Positions 21,235 through 31,997 are shown, numbered from the stretch's first letter. The stretch is DNA of 64,000 bases from Capra hircus (GCF_001704415.2 NC_030819.1:36884575-36948574), one strand, 5' to 3'. Numbers and translations are program-made. The notes: generated by a model from the sequence alone, not told the origin.

Positions 21235-21600
21235 TTTAAACCTGCGTTTGAATTGTGGCTAATTAACTTGTTTAAGTTATTTTGTCTCTATCAACTGTTT
21301 TCCCATGTAACAAATGGGACAAGTTCACAGAATTATCAAGAGAAAGGCAAATATTAAAGAGATAATTTCTGTTAAGCAGTCATCACAATGACTATCCCAT
21401 TGCAAGCAGTTTGTAAATATTAGCTATTATTATTAGAAATTATGAACTTGGCAATTTTAACCATGTAGCTTTGGATATACAATAATACCTACATCATAAA
21501 ATTGTGAGAACTAAATGAATAAATAAATAAATACATGGAAAGCACTTAAGGACAAAAAGATAAAAAAAGCTAGCATTGTTGTTATTATTATTAAAATTCA
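21235..21600 (+). mobile_element. Two adjoining MIR fragments
   Basis: 21235-21435 fits MIR in sense (CTGCGTTTGAATTGTGGC, then TTAACTTGTTTAAG, CCCATGTAACAAATGG, ending TATTAGCTATTATTATTA). 21478-21600 is a second MIR 3' portion (ATAATACCTACATCATAAAA, TGGAAAGCACTTAAGG, TATTATTATTA). Both are diverged. Confidence 0.6.
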
Positions 21601-22521
21601 TACTTTAATAGTACATTCATTGAAATTTTTATAAGGTTAACAATACATTGTTATATTTTTAAAAGTGGGTGATAATAGAACACGTATTTTGGCCCCATTT
21701 TTGTAAAACTTTAATGTCCCATGATGCCCAGTGAAGAACTTTGAAGTATTGTAGCAAAATGAGCACACATCAAAATTACTGGCTGTTAGTAGCAGAAATA
21801 ACACCCCACCACTGGGGAACACGACTCTGCTTTGGAAAGGACTCCAGGATGGCCATGTAGCTTTACACACTATAGAAAATGACCCTCATCATTGACTAGT
21901 CCATAGATCAGGAAGTCTCTGTGATGGACTGTGGTTACTGACTTCAGGAGCAATGATGTCTGATGCACATTTAATTGTCCACTTTGGCATTATAATTCTC
22001 TTATGGTAAAAAATGTGTCTTATACCTTGGACAGTGAAAGGAGACATTGTATCCATCTTGTGAGATGAGAGAGTTTTAAGAAAGGCAGTATAGGACTGAG
22101 AGCAATGATGAGAACTATGTGACTGTGAACTACAAAGAACTCTAAAATGAATAAAGGAGAGCCTTTTAATCATGAAAAAATTCAGTCCTTTATCTGCTTA
22201 AAATATTTATGATCTATGTCTGAATGTGTACATTAAATTGAGAAAAATTGAAACTTCAATGTAAATCATTCAGCATCCAGTTGGTATGATATATAAAGAT
22301 TTTATTAATAGAAAGATAAAGATTGACAGGCAGACCATAATGAAAGAACATCTAGATTAAACATCAGCATTTTGAAACACTGAAGATATTGATTTGATTT
22401 TCCCAACAAAATGAAGTTGAAAAAAAAACAGAAATTATGAAACATGATGCAAATGAATGTTTTATGCTAGAAATGATATTCACCAATTATGTTTTAAACA
22501 GCTGCCCCTTTTTTTCTTCAT
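21601..22521. other. No gene; unique sequence
   Basis: No clear repeat or coding frame. Confidence 0.35.
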
Positions 22522-22757
22522 TGTAATCATGCTGCTGCTGCCACTGCTTAGTTACTAAGGCATGTTGGATTCTTTGTGACCCCACGGACTGTGGTCTGCC
22601 AGGCTCCTCTGTCCATGGGATTTCCTGGGCAAGAATACTGGAGAGGGTTGCCATTTCCTTCTCCAAGGGATCTTCCCTACACAGGGGTCGAACGCATGTC
22701 TCTAGCATTATAGGCAGATTCTTTATAACTAAGCCTCCTGGAAAGCCCCTGTAATCA
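22522..22757 (-). mobile_element. Bov-tA SINE with TSDs
   Basis: Reverse-strand Bov-tA at 22530-22749. TGTAATCA at 22522-22529 recurs at 22750-22757. The 3' end has a short (GCT)n run. Confidence 0.9.
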
Positions 22758-22779
22758 AACTACTTCAGATACAATCATG

Positions 22780-23111
22780 GCATGGTAGGATCTCTTGAAA
22801 CCCTTCAATGGCTTCCATTTGCACTTGGAATAAAACTGGAGCTTTACTCTCTGATGTTGAAAACCCTATCAGGTCTTACTCCTGAATAGTTTGAAATCTC
22901 ACCAACAAATCTATTTACCAACTGTGTTCCAACTGTTGGTTGGATATGGAACCATTGTTCTTCTCTCAGAGACTCACATTTGTCTTTCCTTCAGCCTAGA
23001 ACACATTCCTCCAAGATATTCACATTGTTGACTTTTTATTTTGACTTCTTTTTAAACGTCACTCCTCTGAAAGGCTTTTGATGACTCTCATCATTTTTGA
23101 TGACTTTAGAA
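22780..23111. mobile_element. L2 LINE fragment, old
   Basis: CTTCAATGGCTTCCATTTGC followed by GGAATAAAACTGGAGC, and later CTTTTTAAACGTCACTCCTC plus GAAAGGCTTT, match in order the well-known mammalian L2 3' region. It is too diverged for a subfamily. Strand not assigned. Confidence 0.6.
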
Positions 23112-23428
23112 AAAGCCTCTTAAAAGTTTACTTTCTCTGAGGGTCATCTTATTGCATGAAATTTGAGTTTTCATTTATTTTTCTGTTCTTGTGTCTGTCT
23201 AGACAGCCTGGGGAGAATCAGTGGAGGTTTACTATCTGGGTAGCTTGAAAGCTCCACTGGAATGTAGCGTTGATTAAACCTGGTTGAGGCTGACCAGCTG
23301 CTCTCAAGTATTCACTGTCCCCTCCATGTTAACTGCAGCTCCACCTTCCCCACCACCTTTAATCCAGGTATAGTACAACACAACCTAAGGACGCTGCCTC
23401 TCTTATATCTGCTTATTTTTAAGAGGTA
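23112..23428. other. No gene; unique sequence
   Basis: Nothing recognised. Confidence 0.3.
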
Positions 23429-23627
23429 TTGCTGCTGCTGCTGCTGTAAAGCCACTTCAGTCATGTCCGACTCTGTGCGACCCCATAGACGGCAGCCCAC
23501 CAGGCTCCTTCAACCCTGGGATTCTCCAGGCAAAAACAGTGGAGTGGGTTGCAGCCTACCAGGCTCCTCCGTCCATGGGATTTTCCAGGCAAGAGTACTG
23601 GAGCGGGGTGCCATTGTCTTCTCCGAG
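23429..23627 (-). mobile_element. BOV-A2 SINE collapsed between its two BovA units
   Basis: A (GCT)5 tail on the left is followed by the first BovA unit up to GGAGTGGGTTGC. The sequence then jumps to AGCCTACCAGGCTCCTCC, deep inside the second unit. About 80 bases, including the inter-unit linker, are missing. TGC is shared at the join, which suggests microhomology-mediated or unequal exchange. Confidence 0.85.
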
Positions 23628-23905
23628 CATTAAAGTATATCAAAGCACAAATCTTAGAGGTTGAAGGAGAAACATAGATTATCCAAAAAGAACAGCAAGA
23701 ATCACTGCCATCATGCATTTCAGCATGAATTGAAGATTAGAAAGCCAAGGAGGTAATATTTTAGAGTAAAATAATTATGAAACTAGAACCAGATGTACAG
23801 CCAAATTATCATGTAAAGGTGAGGGTATAATAAAATCTATTCTGGCAAGTAAGTCTTTAAAATTTTTTCACAAAGCGACCCGTTTTTAAAAAGAGCATTG
23901 CTAAT

Positions 23906-23915
23906 ATTCTTGGGA
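23906..23915. repeat. Left TSD of inverted BovB (ATTCTTGGGA)
   Basis: ATTCTTGGGA matches ACTCTTGGGA at 26033-26042 with a single change. Confidence 0.72.
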
Positions 23916-26032
23916 TTTGTTTAGGTCATACCTGAATGGTCTAGTGGCTTTCCCCACTTTCTACAATTTAGGTCTGAGTTTGGCAATAAGGAGTTAATGA
24001 TCTGAGCCACAGTCAGCTCCTGGTCTTGTTTTTGCTGACTGTACAGAGCTTCACCATCTTTGACTGCAAAGAATATAATCAATTTGGTTTCAGTGTTGGC
24101 CATCTGCTGATGTCCATGTGTAGAATCTTCTCTTGTATTGTTGGAAGAGGGTGTTTGCTATAACCAGCGCGTTCTCTTGGCAAAACTCTATTAGCCATTT
24201 GAATGCAGAGTTCCAAAGAATAGCAAGGAGAGATAAGAAAGCCTTCCTCAGCAATCAATGCAAAGAAATAGAGGAAAACAATAATGGGAAAGACTAGACA
24301 TCTCTTCAAGAAAATTAAAGATACCATGGAAACATTTCATGCAAAAATGAAATGGGCTCAATAAAGAAGAGAAATGGTATGGACCTACGAGAAGCAGAAG
24401 ATATTAAGAATACAGGGCAAGAATACACCGAAGAACTGTACAAAAGAGATCTTCACAACCGAGATAATCATGACGATGTGACTGATCACTCACCTAGAGC
24501 CAGACATCCTGGAATGTGAAGTCAAATGGGCCTTAGGAAGCATCACTACGAACAAAGCTAGTGGAGGTGATGGAATTCCAGTTGAGCTATTTCAAATCCT
24601 AAAAGATGATGCTGTGAAAGTGCTGAACTCAATATGCCAGCAAATTTGGAACACTCAGCAGTGGCCACAGGACTGGAAAAGGTCAGTTTTCATTCCAATC
24701 CCAAAGAAAAGCAATGCCAAAAAATGCTCTAACTATCACACAATTGCACTTATCTCACACGCTAGTAAAGTAATGCTCAAAATTCTTCAAGCCAGGCTTC
24801 AGCAATATGTGAACCATGAACTTCCAAATGTTAAAGCTGGTTTTAGAAAAGACAGAGGAACCAGAGATCAAATTGACAACATCCGCTGGATCATCAAAAA
24901 AGCAAGAGAGTTCCAGAAAAACATCTATTTCTACTTTATTGACTATGTCAAAGCCTTTGACTGTGTGGATCGCAATAAACTGTGGAAAATTCTGAAAGAG
25001 ACGGGAATACCAGACCACCTGACCTGCCTCTTGATCAACCTATATGCAGGTCAGGAAGCCACAGTTAGAATTGGACATGGAACAACAGACTGGTTCCAAA
25101 TAGGAAAAGGAGTACATCAAGGCTGTATATTGTCACCTTGTTTATTTAACTTATCTGCAGAGTACATCATGAGAAATGCTGGGCTGGAGGAAGCACAAGC
25201 TGGAATCAAGATTGCCGGGAGAAATATCAATAACCTCAGATATGCAGATGACACCACCCTTATGGCAGAAAGTGAAGAGGAGCTAAAAAGCCTCTTGATG
25301 AAAGTGAAAGAGGAGAGTGAAAAAGTTGGCTTAAAGCTCAACATTCAGAAAATGAAGATCACAGCATCCGGTCCCATCACTTCATGGAAAATAGATGGGG
25401 AAACAGTGGAAACAGTGGCTGACTTTATTTTGGGGGGCACCAAAATCACTGCAGATGATGACTGCAGCCATGAAATTAAAAGGTGCTTACTGTTTGGAAG
25501 GAAAGTTGTGACCATCCAAGACATCATATTAAAAAGCAGAGACATTACGTTGTTAACAAAGGTCCATCTAGTCAAGGCTATGGTTTTTCCTGTGGTCATG
25601 TATGGATGTGAGAGTTGGACTGTGAAAAAAGCTGAGCGCTCAAGAATTGATGCTTTTAAACTGTGGTGTTGGAGAAGACTCTTGAGAGTCCCTTGGACTG
25701 CAAGGAGATCCAACCAGTCCATCCTAAAGGAAATCAGTCCTGGTGTGCATTTGAAGGACTGATGTTGAAGCTGAAACTCCAATAATTTGGCCACGTGATG
25801 CAAAGGGCTGACTCATTTGAAAAGACCCTGGTGCTGGGAAAGATTGAGGGCAGGAGGAGAAGGGGTTGACAGAGGATGAAATGGTTGGATGGCATCACCG
25901 ACTCGATGGACGTGAGTTTGGGTGAACTCCAGGAGTTGGTGATGGACAGGGAAGCCTGACGTGCTGTGGTTCATTGGGTTGCAAACAGTCAGACACAACT
26001 GAGCGACTGAACTGAACTGAACTGAACTGATT
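23916..26032 (+). mobile_element. BovB LINE, 5'-inverted, with long open RT frame
   Basis: 23920-24195 is BovB endonuclease-to-linker sequence on the reverse strand. At about 24196 the orientation flips, and sense BovB runs from the GAATGCAGAGTTCC block to the (ACTGA)n tail at 26005-26030. The two pieces are not adjacent in the normal element: about 270 bases are lost between them. A 9-of-10 TSD flanks the composite. Confidence 0.85.
24614..25762 (+). pseudogene. BovB ORF2 reverse transcriptase, 382 open codons
   Basis: This is the longest clean BovB frame in the window. It shows SVFIPIPKK (28-31 region), AGFRKDRGTRDQ, motif A FIDYVKAFD with aspartates at residues 110 and 116, HQGCILSPCLFN (168-179) and the catalytic YADD at 210-213 (25241-25252). 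The C-terminal YGCESWTVKKAE region follows. The endonuclease and fingers upstream are missing or shifted, and the frame stops before the usual C-terminus. The start methionine is internal, not the natural start. It encodes a truncated RT that is probably not expressed. Confidence 0.88.
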
Positions 26033-26042
26033 ACTCTTGGGA

Positions 26043-26569
26043 AATACTGAAACAAGAAGAGCATTAAATTTTAGAAGTTTTCATTAGAGATATAGGAAAT
26101 AGGGGTAATAAAATATCATCAATTTCCAATGTAAACACTGCTGTCAAAGACAGCTGAGATGAAAAAAAGATAATAAAAATTTTAAGAACTCAAAATTCTA
26201 GACATATCAGAACAGGAAGACAGAGATCAAGTGAATAAGAAAATATGCTGAAATATATATTTTATGGAAATGATATACAAGCAGTCATAATTTTAGAGAA
26301 TTAACACAGGTAAATAAACATGATTGTTGGGCTTACTTTAAGGGTAATTGAAATAAAAGCAGAATTTAATGTATAACTCTTAAGCCAACTTAGAAAACCT
26401 TGAATAACCCAAAAAAAGCAGGGAAAAATAAAGATAAAATGCACAGTGGTAAAAAATATGGAAGATATGACAAAAGTAACTCTTACAGTTATTTTTTTAA
26501 TGTAAAGTGTTCATAATAATCAATTAAAAGACAAAGAACTTGCTTTTCTTCTTTACAACTTTGCCATAT
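26043..26569. other. No gene; A-rich sequence
   Basis: A-rich plus strand, possibly the decayed upstream part of the following L1, but no block is clear enough to assign. Confidence 0.35.
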
Positions 26570-27838
26570 GGTTTCTGCAAGAGACACACTGAATATAAAA
26601 AGGCCCCCCAAAATGTCAAAAATGCACATTTGTAGAAGACAATTTCAGGTAAATTTGAGCCAAAGAGATGATGTGTAGCCACATTAATGAAAAAGAAAAG
26701 CATTTTATATTTTTTGAAAACTATTTTAAAATGCAAAATGGAGGTTATAAAAGACACAGCAAGAAGATATTTTTATGAGAAAATATATACATAACAATAG
26801 AATTTGAAACTGTATAAAGAAACAACTTACAGAATTTCAGGGAAAATTGATAAATCTCATTAATTAAAAATTTAGATTTAATATACCCCTTGAAATCCCA
26901 GTTCAAACAGAAAAAAATAAATAGTAATATCAAAGATTGAAACAAATCAGTTAATAAGTCAGGCTATTGGATAATATAAAACTATACAACAAAAAACAGA
27001 GAATACATAGATTTTATGCACATACATAGAAAATTAAGCTTTCATATATTGAGCTCAAAGAAAGTTTTACTTTAATCCAAGTGCCAGTGTCATGCAAGCT
27101 GTGTTCTCTGACAATAATTCAATAATATTAAAAATAACAACAAAGCCATACAATTGAAAATTTTAAAAAACGTTTCATATAATTACCATTGAATTAAAAA
27201 GAAATTATAAACAAAACTGAAAAATGCTAGAACTGAATATCAATGAAAACCATAAAGGGCAAAATTGCAAGATAAAAATTATGCTAACCATTAATTAGAA
27301 CAAAAGTTCAAATCTAAATACATTTATTAGTAAATAAGAAAAAAATAGAAATTGAGTAAGAAAGTTAAAGAATCCAGAAGAAAGGAAATAATAAAGATAT
27401 AGTAAGATTAATAAAATATAAAACAAATAAAAAATATTAACAAAATCAATAACTGGTTCTTGGAAAGTTTAATGACATAAACTTATCAGACAAGTAACCA
27501 AAATATGAAAGAATATACAGGTAACAATATAAAATGAAAAGGATGAAATAACAACCAAATAACAGAGGTAGAAAATTACTGAGAGAAAAATATCCACAGC
27601 TATATTTTAAAAAGTTGATCAAGTGGATAAAAAATCCAAAATTAAAGAAGAAATAGCAAACCTGAATAAACCAACAAACATTAAATAAATCAAATGATGA
27701 GAAAAAGTATGCTCCTCACTAACACCACCAAACTTTTATTGTTTTATAGATAACTCTGCCAACATTTTAAGGAATATTTAATTCTTACCATAACTAAGCT
27801 ATTCCAAATTCAGAAAAAATAAAAATAATTAGACTTAC
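26570..27838 (+). mobile_element. Old L1 ORF2 fragment, part 1 (host of nested insertions)
   Basis: Ordered matches to L1 ORF2 in sense: GCAAGAGACACACTGAATAT near 26577, TTCTCTGACAATAATTCAAT near 27106, AAATCAATAACTGGTTCTTGG near 27443, and GATAACTCTGCCAACATTTT near 27750. It is heavily decayed with many stops. The L1 resumes after the BovB at 30263. Confidence 0.65.
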
Positions 27839-27842
27839 CTGA

Positions 27843-30233
27843 GAATAGATTTAAGGGACTAAATCTGATAGATAGAGTGCCTGATGAACTATGGACAGAG
27901 GTTCGTGACATTGTACAGGAGACAGGGATCAAGACCATCCCCATGGAAAAGAAATGCAAAAAAGCAAAATGGCTGCTTGGGGAGGCCTTGCAAATAGCTG
28001 TGAAAAGAAGAGAGGTGAAAAGCAAAGGAGAAAAGGAAAGATATAACATCTGAATGCAGAGTTCCAAAGAATAGCAAGAAGAGATAAGAAAGCCTTCTTC
28101 AGTGATCAATGCAAGGAAATAGAGGAAAACAACAGAATGGGAAAAACTATGGTACCCCACTCCAGTATTCTTGCCTGGAAAATCCCATGGACGGAGTAGC
28201 CTGGAAGGCTGCAGTCCATGGGGTCACTAGGAGTCAGACACTACTGAGCAACTTCACTTTCACTTTTCACTTTCATGCATTGGAGAAGGAAATGGCAACC
28301 CACTCCAGGGTTCTTGCCTGGAGAATCCCTGGGACGGGGGAGCCTGGTGGGCTGCAGTCCATGGGGTCACTAAGACTCAAACACAACTGAGTGACTTCAC
28401 TTTCACGCGTTGGAGAAGGCAATGGCAACCCACTCCAGTGTTCTTGCCTGGAGAATCCCAGGGACAGGGGAGCCTGGTGGGCTGCCATCTCTGGGGTTGC
28501 ACAGTGTTGGACACGACTGAAGCAACTTAACAGGAGAGATCTCTTCAAGAAAATTAGAGATACCAAGGAAACATTTCATGCAAAGATGGGCTCGATAAAG
28601 GACAGAAATGGTATGGACCTAACAGAAGCAGAAGATATTAAGAAGAGGTGGCAAGAATACACGGAAGAACTGTACAAAAAGATCTTCATGACAAAGATAA
28701 TCACGATGGTGTGATCACTCACCTAGAGCCAGACATCCTGGAATGTGAGGTCAAGTGGGCCTTAGGAAGCATCACTATGAACAAAGCTAGTGGAGGTGAT
28801 GGAATTCCAGTTGAACTATTTCAAATCCTAAAGATGAGGCTGTGAAAGTGCTGAACTCAATATGTCAGCCAATTTAGAACACTCAGCAGTGGCCACAGGA
28901 CTGGAAAAGGTCAGTTTTCATTCCAATCCCAAAGAAAGGCAAAGCCAAAGAATGCTCAAACTACCACACAATTGCACTCATCTCATCTGCTAGTAAAGTA
29001 ATGCTCAAAATTCTCCAAGCCAGGCTTCAGCAATATGTGAACCGTGAACTCCCTGATGTTCAAGCTGGTTTTAGAAAAGGCAGAGGAACCAGAGTTTAAA
29101 TTGCCAACATCCGCTGGATCATTGAAAAAGCAAGAGAGTTTCAGAAAAACATCTATTTCTGCTTTATTGACTATGCCAAACCCTTTGACTATGTGGATCA
29201 CCATAAACTGTGGAAAATTCTGAAAGAGATGGGAATACCAGACCACCTGACCTGCCTCTTGAGAAATCTGTATGCAGGTCAGGAAGCAACAGTTAGAACT
29301 GGACATGGAACAACAGACTGGTTCCAAATAGGAAAAGGAGTACATCAAGGCTGTATATTGTCACCCTGCTTATTTAACTTCTACGTAGAGTACATCATGA
29401 GAAATGCTGGGCTGGAAGAAGCACAAGCTGGAATCAAGATTGCCAGCGGAAATATCAATCACCTTAGATATGCAGATGACACCACCCTTATGGCAGAAAG
29501 TGAGGAGGAACTAAAAATCCTCTTGATGAAAGTGAAAGAGGAGAGTGAAAAAGTTGGCTTAAAGCTCAACATTCAGAAAAAGAAGACCGTGGCATCTGGT
29601 CCCATCACTTCATGGGAAATAGATGGGGAAACAGTGGAAACAATGTCAGACTTTATTTTTCTGGGCTCCAAAATCACTGCAGATGGTGACTGCAGCTATG
29701 AAATTAAAAGACGTTTACTCCTTGGAAAGAAAGTTATGACCAACCTAGACAGCATATTCAAAAGTAGAGGTATAGCTGTCAACAAAGGTCCATCTAGTCA
29801 AGGCTATGATTTTTCCAGTGGTCATGGATGTGAGAGTTGGACTATGAAGAAAGCTGAGCACCAAAGAATTGATGCTTTTGAACTGTGTTGTTGGAGAAGA
29901 CTCTTGCGAGTCTCTTGGACTGCAAGGAGATCCAACCAGTCCATTCAAAAGGAGATCAGTCCTAGGTGTTCATTGGAAGGACTGATGCTAAAGCTGAAAC
30001 TCCAATACTTTGACCACCTCATGTGAAGAGTTGACTCATTGGAAGAGACTCTGATAATGGAAGGGATTGGGGGCAAGAGGAAAAGGGGACAACAGAGGGT
30101 GAGATGGCTGGATGGCATCACCGACTTGATGGACATGAGTTTGAGTGAATTCCAGGAGTTGATGATGGACAGGGAGGCCTGGCGTGCTGTGATTCATGGG
30201 GTCACAAAGAGTCGGACACGACTGAGCGACTGA
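27843..30233 (+). pseudogene. BovB ORF2 remnant, broken by SINE and frameshifts
   Basis: The EN-RT linker and RT are present in pieces. A segment before the SINE encodes the EKERYN-like linker, 28560-28845 encodes the GMDLTEAEDIKKRWQEYTEELYK region, and 29193-30026 (277 codons) carries HQGCILSPCLFN and YADD at residues 93-96. An in-frame stop in GTRV-stop (29098) and small deletions near 28833 and 29822 break it. Non-functional. Confidence 0.8.
28150..28534 (+). mobile_element. BovA trimer SINE nested in BovB
   Basis: Three consecutive BovA units in sense, at about 28150-28265, 28282-28400 and 28411-28534. They are joined by two linkers of the ACTTCACTTTCAC type; the first has the full CACTTTTCACTTTCATGCATT form and the second is shortened (CACTTTCACGCGTT). 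Normal BOV-A2 has two units. BovB sequence stops at 28149 and resumes near 28535 with no duplicated target bases. Confidence 0.88.
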
Positions 30234-30262
30234 ACTGAACTGAATTGAACTGAACTGAACTG

Positions 30263-30866
30263 ACTTTTTTTTGAATCTGATGAAATCTTCATTCCAAAAA
30301 CAAAGAAAATCAAAGAAAATAAATTACAGCTCATTTTACTTACAGATCCAAATATGTTAAATAAAACAGTGATTTTATAAGACTTGTTTAAAATACATAA
30401 GGTCAAGATTAATTATTTCAAAAATGCAAAGATAATTCAACAGCCGAAATGTCATTAATTTACAACAATTGCCATGGGGGAAAACACGTATTTACCACAA
30501 TGGATGCAGGCCATGCATATGATAAAATTCAACATTAATTTATATAGCAAGAAAACATGGAAAATATGGAATAAAATGGAATATCCCTAAATTAGTGACG
30601 ATAATATAACAAAACCTATTACAAGTATTTTTAATATAGAAGCATTAAGACTGGGAAAAGACAAACATATCTCTTTCAATACTACTATTTGATATAATTT
30701 TGGACATTCTCCATGGCACTAAAAGGAAGAGAAAATAAGATGTAAGAAATTATATAAACTGGTAAAATAATCGTACTTTTAGATTTTAAATATACTCCTC
30801 AAGCTATTAGAAATAATGAGAACCTTACAAAGTAACTGACTTCAAGATAAATAAGTTCATTTGAAC
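30263..30866 (+). mobile_element. Old L1 ORF2 fragment, part 2
   Basis: This continues the L1 interrupted at 27838: ATAAATTACAGCTC, GATAAAATTCAACATTAATT and AATTTTGGACATTCTCC-type matches lie in the expected L1 RT order. Decayed. Confidence 0.6.
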
Positions 30867-30980
30867 CTTGAAAATAGAGTACAAATGAACTTTTTTACAA
30901 AGCAGAAATAGAGATGTAGAAAACAAATTTATGGTTACCAGGGTGTTAAAGGGGTGGTAAATTGGGAGATTAGGATTGAC

Positions 30981-31135
30981 ATATACACACTGCTGCTGCT
31001 GCTGCTAAGTCACTTCACTCATGTCCAACTCTGTGCGACCCCTAAGATGGCAGCCCACCCAGCTCCCCTGTCCCTGGAATTCTCCAGGCAAGAAACCTGG
31101 AGTGGGTTGCCATTGCCTTCTCTGATATACACACT
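30981..31135 (-). mobile_element. BovA single-unit SINE with TSDs
   Basis: Only one BovA unit (30992-31124, reverse strand) with a (GCT)n tail on the left. ATATACACACT at 30981-30991 recurs exactly at 31125-31135. It is either a 5'-truncated BOV-A2 or a mobilised monomer. Confidence 0.92.
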
Positions 31136-31245
31136 ACTATATATAAAATAGATAACTAATAAGGACCCACTGTATAACACAGGAAATTCTCAATACTCTG
31201 TAATGGCCTATATGGGAAAAGAATCTAAAAATGATTGGATATATG

Positions 31246-31455
31246 TAAGTGAAATGAAAGTCACTCAGTTGTGTCTGACTCTTTGTGACCCTGTAGAAAG
31301 TAGCCTGCCAGGCTCCTTTGTCCATGGAATTCTTCAGGCAAGAATACTGGAGTGGGTTGCCATTCCCTTCTCTAAGGGATCTTCCTGACCCAGGGATCGA
31401 ACCCAGCTCTCCCTCATTGCAGGTAGATTCTTTACCATCTGAGCCATCACAGAAG
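31246..31455 (-). mobile_element. Bov-tA SINE in L1 3' UTR
   Basis: Reverse-strand Bov-tA: left end GAAAGTCACTCAGTTGTG, right end the complement of GCTTCTGTGATGGCTCAGA. It interrupts L1 3' UTR sequence between GGATATATGTAA and GATATAACTGATTC. Confidence 0.88.
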
Positions 31456-31779
31456 CTCAGATATAACTGATTCACTTTGCTGTATACCTTAAACTAACAT
31501 AACATTGTAAATAAACTGCACTTCAATAAAAAATTTTTAAATGAGACAAACTTTCAAAGAATCTATAGCATTTGTCTGTACCAGAAATAAGCTAGGAGAG
31601 CATCATTCACAATGTCAAAGAAACTAAAACATCTCAAATAAATAGCTCAATTAAAATGCACAGCACCTTGGTAAATTACATAGATGCATGATCCAGCAGT
31701 CTCATTACAGGTAGTAAGGTATCCATCCTAACTATATCCTCATGCACAACAAGCTCTTAGAGCATATTTATTGCAGTAT

Positions 31780-31940
31780 ATGGTGAGTTGCCTGGATAGC
31801 ATCACTGACTCGATGGACGTGAGTCTGAGTGAACTCCGGGAGATGGTGATGATGGACAGGGAGGCCTGGCATGCTGCGATTCATGGGGTCGCAAAGAGTC
31901 GGACACGACTGAGCGACTGAACTGAACTGATGGTGAGTTG
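31780..31940 (+). mobile_element. BovB tail-only insertion with TSDs
   Basis: Just the last ~140 bases of BovB (31791-31930), ending ACTGAACTGA and nearly free of changes from the usual ending. ATGGTGAGTTG at 31780-31790 recurs at 31930-31940 (one base shared with the tail). It is extremely 5'-truncated and looks recent. Confidence 0.9.
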
Positions 31941-31997
31941 ACAGGGAATTGGAGTCAAAGTATTCTTCAATGGCTATTAGATACCACCAGGTAAAAT

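Larger units (their letters stand above)
27840..30262 (+). mobile_element. BovB LINE, 5'-truncated, split by a BovA trimer
   Basis: BovB begins at TGAGAATAGATTTAAGG (27840) and proceeds in sense to about 28149. It is interrupted by SINE sequence, resumes at about 28535 (GAGATCTCTTCAAG) and reaches the (ACTGA)n tail at 30227-30262. It sits inside an old L1: L1 sequence ends at 27838 and resumes at 30263. No convincing TSD was found (only GACTT is shared). Confidence 0.88.
30868..31545 (+). mobile_element. L1 3' UTR, split by two SINEs
   Basis: GTACAAATGAAC..ACAAAGCAGAAATAGAG, TTATGGTTACCAGGG, AATTGGGAGATTAGGATTGAC, then GATAACTAATAAGGACCCAC, CAATACTCTGTAATGGCC and TAACTGATTCACTTTGCTGT form the ordered L1 3' UTR found in artiodactyls. 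SINEs sit at 30992-31124 and about 31246-31455. It may belong to the same L1 as 30263-30866 with a large internal deletion. Confidence 0.7.

Noticed and set aside
23312..23500. Poly-glutamine frame on the reverse strand
   Set aside because: It translates the (GCT)n tail of the BOV-A2 at 23429-23627.
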